A DNA stretch of 16,822 nt from Erysipelotrichaceae bacterium. GTDB taxonomy: Bacteria > Bacillota_I > Bacilli_A > Erysipelotrichales > Erysipelotrichaceae. The DNA is taken from assembly GCA_017561615.1 (NCBI GenBank), contig JAFZBT010000120.1:1-16822 (forward strand). The letters are read 5' to 3'. The notes under the pieces were generated by a model. The model saw nothing but the letters and a program-made list of their open reading frames with translations, was not told the origin of the DNA and made no database searches. Shown here piece after piece: positions 13,525-16,822 of this stretch (its first letter is position 1; each line of letters starts with the position of its first letter). A program made the position numbers and the translations under genes.

Positions 13525-14540
13525 TATTCGCCCTCCTTTAAACCGGTCTGGTTAAGTTCATCGACCAGGCCGTCCTTCTTCAGGACGGATTCCAGAGTCT
13601 TCATGTCGACCTTGAGGTCGGTATAGTAATCTTCAGTCAGCGATGAGGAGATGGTCTTCAGAGCGCCGTTGATCAGAACGATGGTCTTCAGCAGGCGGTC
13701 CTCGCTGGCCTTGAGATCTTCACTTTCAAAGGTATTGGAGCTGAGGCGGACGTAGTTCTGCAGGATGTCCGTCAGCATCGGCAGGTAGTACTGATACAGC
13801 TTGGTGGTCTTGTTCTTGCACTCGCTGAACTCGTCTTCGATCTTCTTGATCTGGTTGAGGTACTTGATGCTTTCGGCCAGACCTTCGCGGATCTGCTGGT
13901 TGGAGATGCTGCTGGAAAGGGAGGTCAGACGGCTGATGTAGAAGGCGCAGTCGGTAGTGACCTGCGGTTCTTCCTTCTTCTCTTCCTTGACAGTCGGCTG
14001 CTCGACTTCCTGCTTTTTCTTCTTCTTGTTCTTCTTGCTGGAAGTCAGGTCCTTGACCACGTTGGCGAAGCTGTTGAATCCGGACGGGAAGCTGTTGGCG
14101 AACAGCTTGAGGTCGGAGACGTATTCATCGTTCATGAACAGGTCGTAATCCTCCAGGGATTCTCCGGCCGCGCTGGTCTTGACGATGTAGGTATCCTTGT
14201 CGATGTAAAGCTTATCGTTGTACTCGAAATAGGACTGGAAAATGCTCAGCAGTTCCTTGGTGGAAACACTGGTAGCTGAGCGGGATACTTTCTTCTTCTG
14301 CCCGATCGCGCCGATGAGCTTGCCAATCAGAACGATGAAGCCCACGAACATGGCGATGGGGATGCCAAACACGATTAGAATGCCTGCTGCTATCATAATC
14401 AGATCGATAAGGCTGCCGGCGAAATCAAACGCTACTTCCAGGAATCCTGAGGTCATCAGGAAGAAAAAGATAAGCGCCCAGGGGAAATTGGACTGCTTGC
14501 GGTATCTTCTGTTATATCTGTCGTAAACGTAACGTGCCAT
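13524..14540 (-). CDS. XpaC-like membrane protein (5-bromo-4-chloroindolyl phosphate hydrolysis family)
   Basis: A 338-residue protein, first gene of the operon. A basic head (residues 1-17) precedes hydrophobic segments at about 21-37, 42-61 and 62-80, giving a membrane anchor. Residues 95-160 are a soluble segment I cannot place. A Lys-rich then Glu-rich linker spans 168-192. Residues 197-325 form a helical domain with the XpaC hallmark TTKLYQYYLPMLTDILQNYV (245-264) and a late DLKVDMKTLESVLKKDG segment (PF10112). The family was named from a phosphatase-indicator phenotype, and its true activity is unclear. A longer reading from TTG 14573 was rejected because it would overlap the -10 box; ATG 14540 has AGAAAGG upstream. 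B. subtilis xpaC likewise sits beside a TelA homologue. Confidence 0.85.
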   Translation of the reverse strand: MARYVYDRYNRRYRKQSNFPWALIFFFLMTSGFLEVAFDFAGSLIDLIMIAAGILIVFGIPIAMFVGFIVLIGKLIGAIGQKKKVSRSATSVSTKELLSIFQSYFEYNDKLYIDKDTYIVKTSAAGESLEDYDLFMNDEYVSDLKLFANSFPSGFNSFANVVKDLTSSKKNKKKKKQEVEQPTVKEEKKEEPQVTTDCAFYISRLTSLSSSISNQQIREGLAESIKYLNQIKKIEDEFSECKNKTTKLYQYYLPMLTDILQNYVRLSSNTFESEDLKASEDRLLKTIVLINGALKTISSSLTEDYYTDLKVDMKTLESVLKKDGLVDELNQTGLKEGE

Positions 14541-14561
14541 AGCCTTAACCCTTTCTGATAT

Positions 14562-14590
14562 ATTATATAACAATACTTATTGTTTGTTCC
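14562..14590 (-). promoter_or_regulatory. Operon promoter with a palindrome filling the spacer
   Basis: On the minus strand a perfect TATAAT occupies 14562-14567, with a poor -35 (GGAACA) at 14585-14590. The 17-base spacer holds AACAATACTTATTGTT (14569-14584), with 7-bp arms and two central bases, so the palindrome lies exactly between the two elements. A weak -35 plus an operator-like spacer suggests a regulated promoter. Confidence 0.55.
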
Positions 14591-14603
14591 ACATCATACC
14601 GCG

Positions 14604-14655
14604 AAAAACCGCCGTTTTTAGAGGCCGCAGCCGCGTGTTTTTCCGGCGGAAAAAC
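14604..14655. repeat. Two hairpins with mutually complementary A5C/GT5 arms
   Basis: Arms AAAAAC (14604-14609) and GTTTTT (14614-14619) surround CGCC. Arms GTTTTTCCG (14637-14645) and CGGAAAAAC (14647-14655) surround one G. The outer and inner arms of the two hairpins can also pair across each other. The segment lies between the divergent operon promoter and the uvrA promoter, so it is probably a DNA element or an old terminator, not a leader RNA of either gene. Confidence 0.4.
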
Positions 14656-14667
14656 CGGCCGTAATTA

Positions 14668-14676
14668 TGCTAGAAT
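14668..14676 (+). promoter_or_regulatory. Extended -10 promoter of uvrA
   Basis: TG-N-TAGAAT at 14668-14676 without a recognisable -35. The leader would be about 12 bases. No GAAC-N4-GTTC LexA box of the Bacillus type is seen in the divergent region, so SOS control is not evident. Confidence 0.45.
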
Positions 14677-14682
14677 ATATTG

Positions 14683-14689
14683 GGTGATC
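14683..14689 (+). promoter_or_regulatory. uvrA ribosome binding site GGTGATC
   Basis: GGTGATC lies five bases before the ATG. It pairs with the 5' side of the anti-Shine-Dalgarno region of 16S rRNA (GATCACC) and not with its CCTCC core. The yigZ-type gene uses the related GGTGAT. It fixes the uvrA start. Confidence 0.6.
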
Positions 14690-14694
14690 AGGAA

Positions 14695-16822
14695 ATGAAA
14701 GATGAGATCGTCATCAGAGGAGCCCGGGAAAACAACCTTCAGAACGTTTCTTTGGAGCTGCCCCGCAATAAATTCATCGTCATGACCGGCTTGAGCGGAT
14801 CGGGCAAGACCTCGCTGGCCTTCGACACCATCTATGCCGAGGGTCAGAGGCGCTACGTGGAATCGCTGTCCACCTATGCCCGGCAGTTTTTAGGCGGCGT
14901 CAGCAAGCCCGATGTCGATTCCATCGAAGGCCTTTCCCCGGCCATCGCCATCGACCAGAAATCCACCAGCAACAACCCGCGTTCGACCGTGGGCACCATA
15001 ACGGAGATCTATGACTACCTGAGACTGCTGTTTGCCAGGATCGGCGTTCCCTACTGCCCCAACCACGACATCCCCATCACTTCCCAGACCATCACCGAGA
15101 TGCTGGACAACGTCATGGCCCTGCCCGAGGGCAGCCGGATCACCATCATGGCTCCGGTCGTTCACCAGAACAAGGGCACCCATAAGGACCTTCTGGCCAA
15201 GCTGTTCAGGGACGGTTACGTCCGGGCGGAGATCGACGGCCAGATGCAGATGCTGGAAGAGGAGATCAGACTGGACAAGAACGTCAAGCACGACATCAAC
15301 GTCGTCATCGACCGGATGGTCAGAAAGGACGAAAACAGGGGAAGGATCCACGATTCCCTGGAGACCGCCCTTAACCTGGCTGACGGACTGGTCGTCGTGC
15401 GGACCGGTGAGCAGGAACTGCTTTTCAGTTCCCACTTCGCCTGCAAGTACTGCGGCTTCTCGGTTCCCAAGCTGGAACCGCGGCTGTTCTCCTTCAACTC
15501 GCCCCTGGGCGCCTGCCCCGACTGCAACGGCCTGGGCTTCAAGCAGAAGGTCGACATCGACATCCTGATTCCTGACGACTCCCTGTCCATTAACGAGGGG
15601 GGCATCAAATACTACAAGAACATCGTCAACTCCGACAACCTGGAGTGGCAGAACTTCAAGGTCCTGCTCGATCACTATCACATCGACCAGGACAAGCCGC
15701 TGGGGAAATTCTCCAAGCGGGAAATGGACATCATCCTGTACGGATCCGATGAGCCGATCAGCTATTCGATCACTTCCCGCGGCGGCATGACCAAGAAGAC
15801 CACCGCCTATGTTGAAGGCGTCGTTTCCCTGATCGAAAGGCGCTACGTGGAAACCAGCAGCGCCATGAGCCGGGAATGGTACGGTTCCTACATGATGGAT
15901 CTGCCCTGCCCGAGCTGTCAGGGAAAGAGGCTCAACGAAATGGCCCTCAGCGTGCGCATCGGCAATAAGAACATCATCGAATGGACGCAGATGAGCATCC
16001 GGCAGGCCATCGACTTCATCAACGGCCTTGAACTTACCGAATCGCAGAAGACCATTGGCAATCTGGCCATTAAGGAGATCCTCTCCCGGCTGACCTTCCT
16101 GAAGGACGTCGGCCTGGAATACCTGACCCTGGACCGCATGGCCGGGACGCTTTCCGGCGGCGAGGCCCAGCGGATCCGGCTGGCGACCCAGATCGGCTCC
16201 AAGCTGACCGGCGTGCTCTACGTCCTTGACGAGCCAAGCATCGGCCTGCATCAGAAGGACAATGACAAGCTGCTTCAGACCCTCAAGAGCATGCGCGATC
16301 TGGGCAACACCCTGATCGTCGTCGAGCACGACGAGGATACCATGAGGCAGTGCGACTGGATCTGCGACTGCGGGCCCCAGGCCGGCATTCACGGCGGTCA
16401 GATCGTCTACAACGGGCCCGCTGAAGGCATCGTCGACTGCCCTAAGAGCATCACCGGCAAATACCTGTCCGGTCAGCTGCGCATTGACGCGCCGAAGAAG
16501 TACCGCAAGGGCAACGGCAAGAAGCTGGTGATCCGCGGCGCGGCGGAAAACAACCTGAAGGATCTCAACGTCACCATTCCGTTAGGAACCCTGACCCTGA
16601 TCACCGGGGTATCCGGTTCCGGCAAGAGCACTCTGGTCAATGAAGTCATCGGCAAGTCGCTGATGAAGAATCTGGGCCGGCTGCGCATCAGACCCGGCAA
16701 GGTCGAGAAGATCACCGGCATGGACAACATCGACAAGGTCATCGTCATCGACCAGAATCCGATCGGCCGCACGCCGCGTTCCAACCCGGCGACCTACACC
16801 GGCGTGTTCACCGATATCCGCA
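14695..16822 (+). CDS. uvrA: UvrA, excinuclease ABC subunit A, cut by right edge
   Basis: UvrA dimers scan DNA for bulky damage and load UvrB in nucleotide excision repair. The frame is open from ATG 14695 to the window end: 709 codons of about 940. Visible are the first Walker A GLSGSGKT (32-39), the Cys pairs 250/253 and 274/277 of a zinc finger, and a further CPSC (405-408). The ABC signature LSGGE is at 486-490, Walker B is VLYVLDEP (507-514), and the second Walker A GVSGSGKS is at 638-645. The second ATPase half, with its own zinc finger and signature, lies beyond the edge. uvrB is not adjacent upstream, where the divergent XpaC-TelA operon starts. Nothing in the visible part is damaged. 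Confidence 0.97.
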   Translation, partial: MKDEIVIRGARENNLQNVSLELPRNKFIVMTGLSGSGKTSLAFDTIYAEGQRRYVESLSTYARQFLGGVSKPDVDSIEGLSPAIAIDQKSTSNNPRSTVGTITEIYDYLRLLFARIGVPYCPNHDIPITSQTITEMLDNVMALPEGSRITIMAPVVHQNKGTHKDLLAKLFRDGYVRAEIDGQMQMLEEEIRLDKNVKHDINVVIDRMVRKDENRGRIHDSLETALNLADGLVVVRTGEQELLFSSHFACKYCGFSVPKLEPRLFSFNSPLGACPDCNGLGFKQKVDIDILIPDDSLSINEGGIKYYKNIVNSDNLEWQNFKVLLDHYHIDQDKPLGKFSKREMDIILYGSDEPISYSITSRGGMTKKTTAYVEGVVSLIERRYVETSSAMSREWYGSYMMDLPCPSCQGKRLNEMALSVRIGNKNIIEWTQMSIRQAIDFINGLELTESQKTIGNLAIKEILSRLTFLKDVGLEYLTLDRMAGTLSGGEAQRIRLATQIGSKLTGVLYVLDEPSIGLHQKDNDKLLQTLKSMRDLGNTLIVVEHDEDTMRQCDWICDCGPQAGIHGGQIVYNGPAEGIVDCPKSITGKYLSGQLRIDAPKKYRKGNGKKLVIRGAAENNLKDLNVTIPLGTLTLITGVSGSGKSTLVNEVIGKSLMKNLGRLRIRPGKVEKITGMDNIDKVIVIDQNPIGRTPRSNPATYTGVFTDIR

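Noticed and set aside
14541..14573. TTG 14573 as the start of the XpaC-like gene
   Set aside because: It lies upstream of the TATAAT box and inside the spacer palindrome, so it would not be transcribed. ATG 14540 is well placed.
14890..16392. A 500-codon open frame antisense to uvrA
   Set aside because: Same cause: GC-biased third positions of uvrA remove stops on the other strand. UvrA motifs are intact in the sense frame.

Overview
The window is ordinary chromosomal DNA of a Gram-positive member of the Bacillota. The evidence is strong AGGAGG-type ribosome binding sites, an LCP cell-wall ligase, ComFA/ComFC, the secA-prfB pair, and paired TelA and XpaC proteins. Coding DNA is moderately GC-rich, while promoters are AT-rich. 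An Erysipelotrichia-like host is my guess only. There is no tRNA, rRNA, CRISPR array, insertion sequence or phage gene, and no stretch of 300 bases lacks a gene.

Region 1 (1-7852) is a compact housekeeping block: a yigZ/yvyE-type gene cut by the left edge on the minus strand, then on the plus strand an LCP ligase, comFA, comFC, a cold-shock protein, secA and prfB. As I recall the Bacillus subtilis map, its yvyE-tagV, comFA-comFC and secA-prfB lie in the same order, so this looks like a condensed form of that neighbourhood without tagO, degSU, the flagellar genes or hpf. The comFA 5' end has no usable start codon. prfB needs a programmed +1 frameshift at an in-frame TGA, so its true start lies 115 bases upstream of the first ATG of the long frame.

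Region 2 (7853-9787) concerns the cell envelope or cytoskeleton. Two adjacent bactofilin paralogues share a promoter and end at a hairpin terminator. Next comes a stand-alone VanX/DdpX-type D-Ala-D-Ala dipeptidase with its own promoter, which ends at a bidirectional terminator.

Region 3 (9800-14590, minus strand) is the most interesting part: a tightly coupled four-gene operon encoding a membrane-anchored XpaC-like protein, an unrecognised 174-residue protein, a two-domain AAA+ ATPase (degenerate first module, intact CbbX/SpoVK-like second module) and a TelA-family protein. Two TAATG junctions link the first three genes, and a possible internal promoter precedes telA. I infer that the products act together at the membrane, but the substrate and trigger are not visible.

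Region 4 (14591-16822) holds a divergent control region with two A/T-run hairpins, followed by uvrA, which runs off the right edge.

All 13 genes with a visible stop end in TAA (8) or TAG (5) and none in TGA, although RF2 is present and its own gene carries the autoregulatory TGA.
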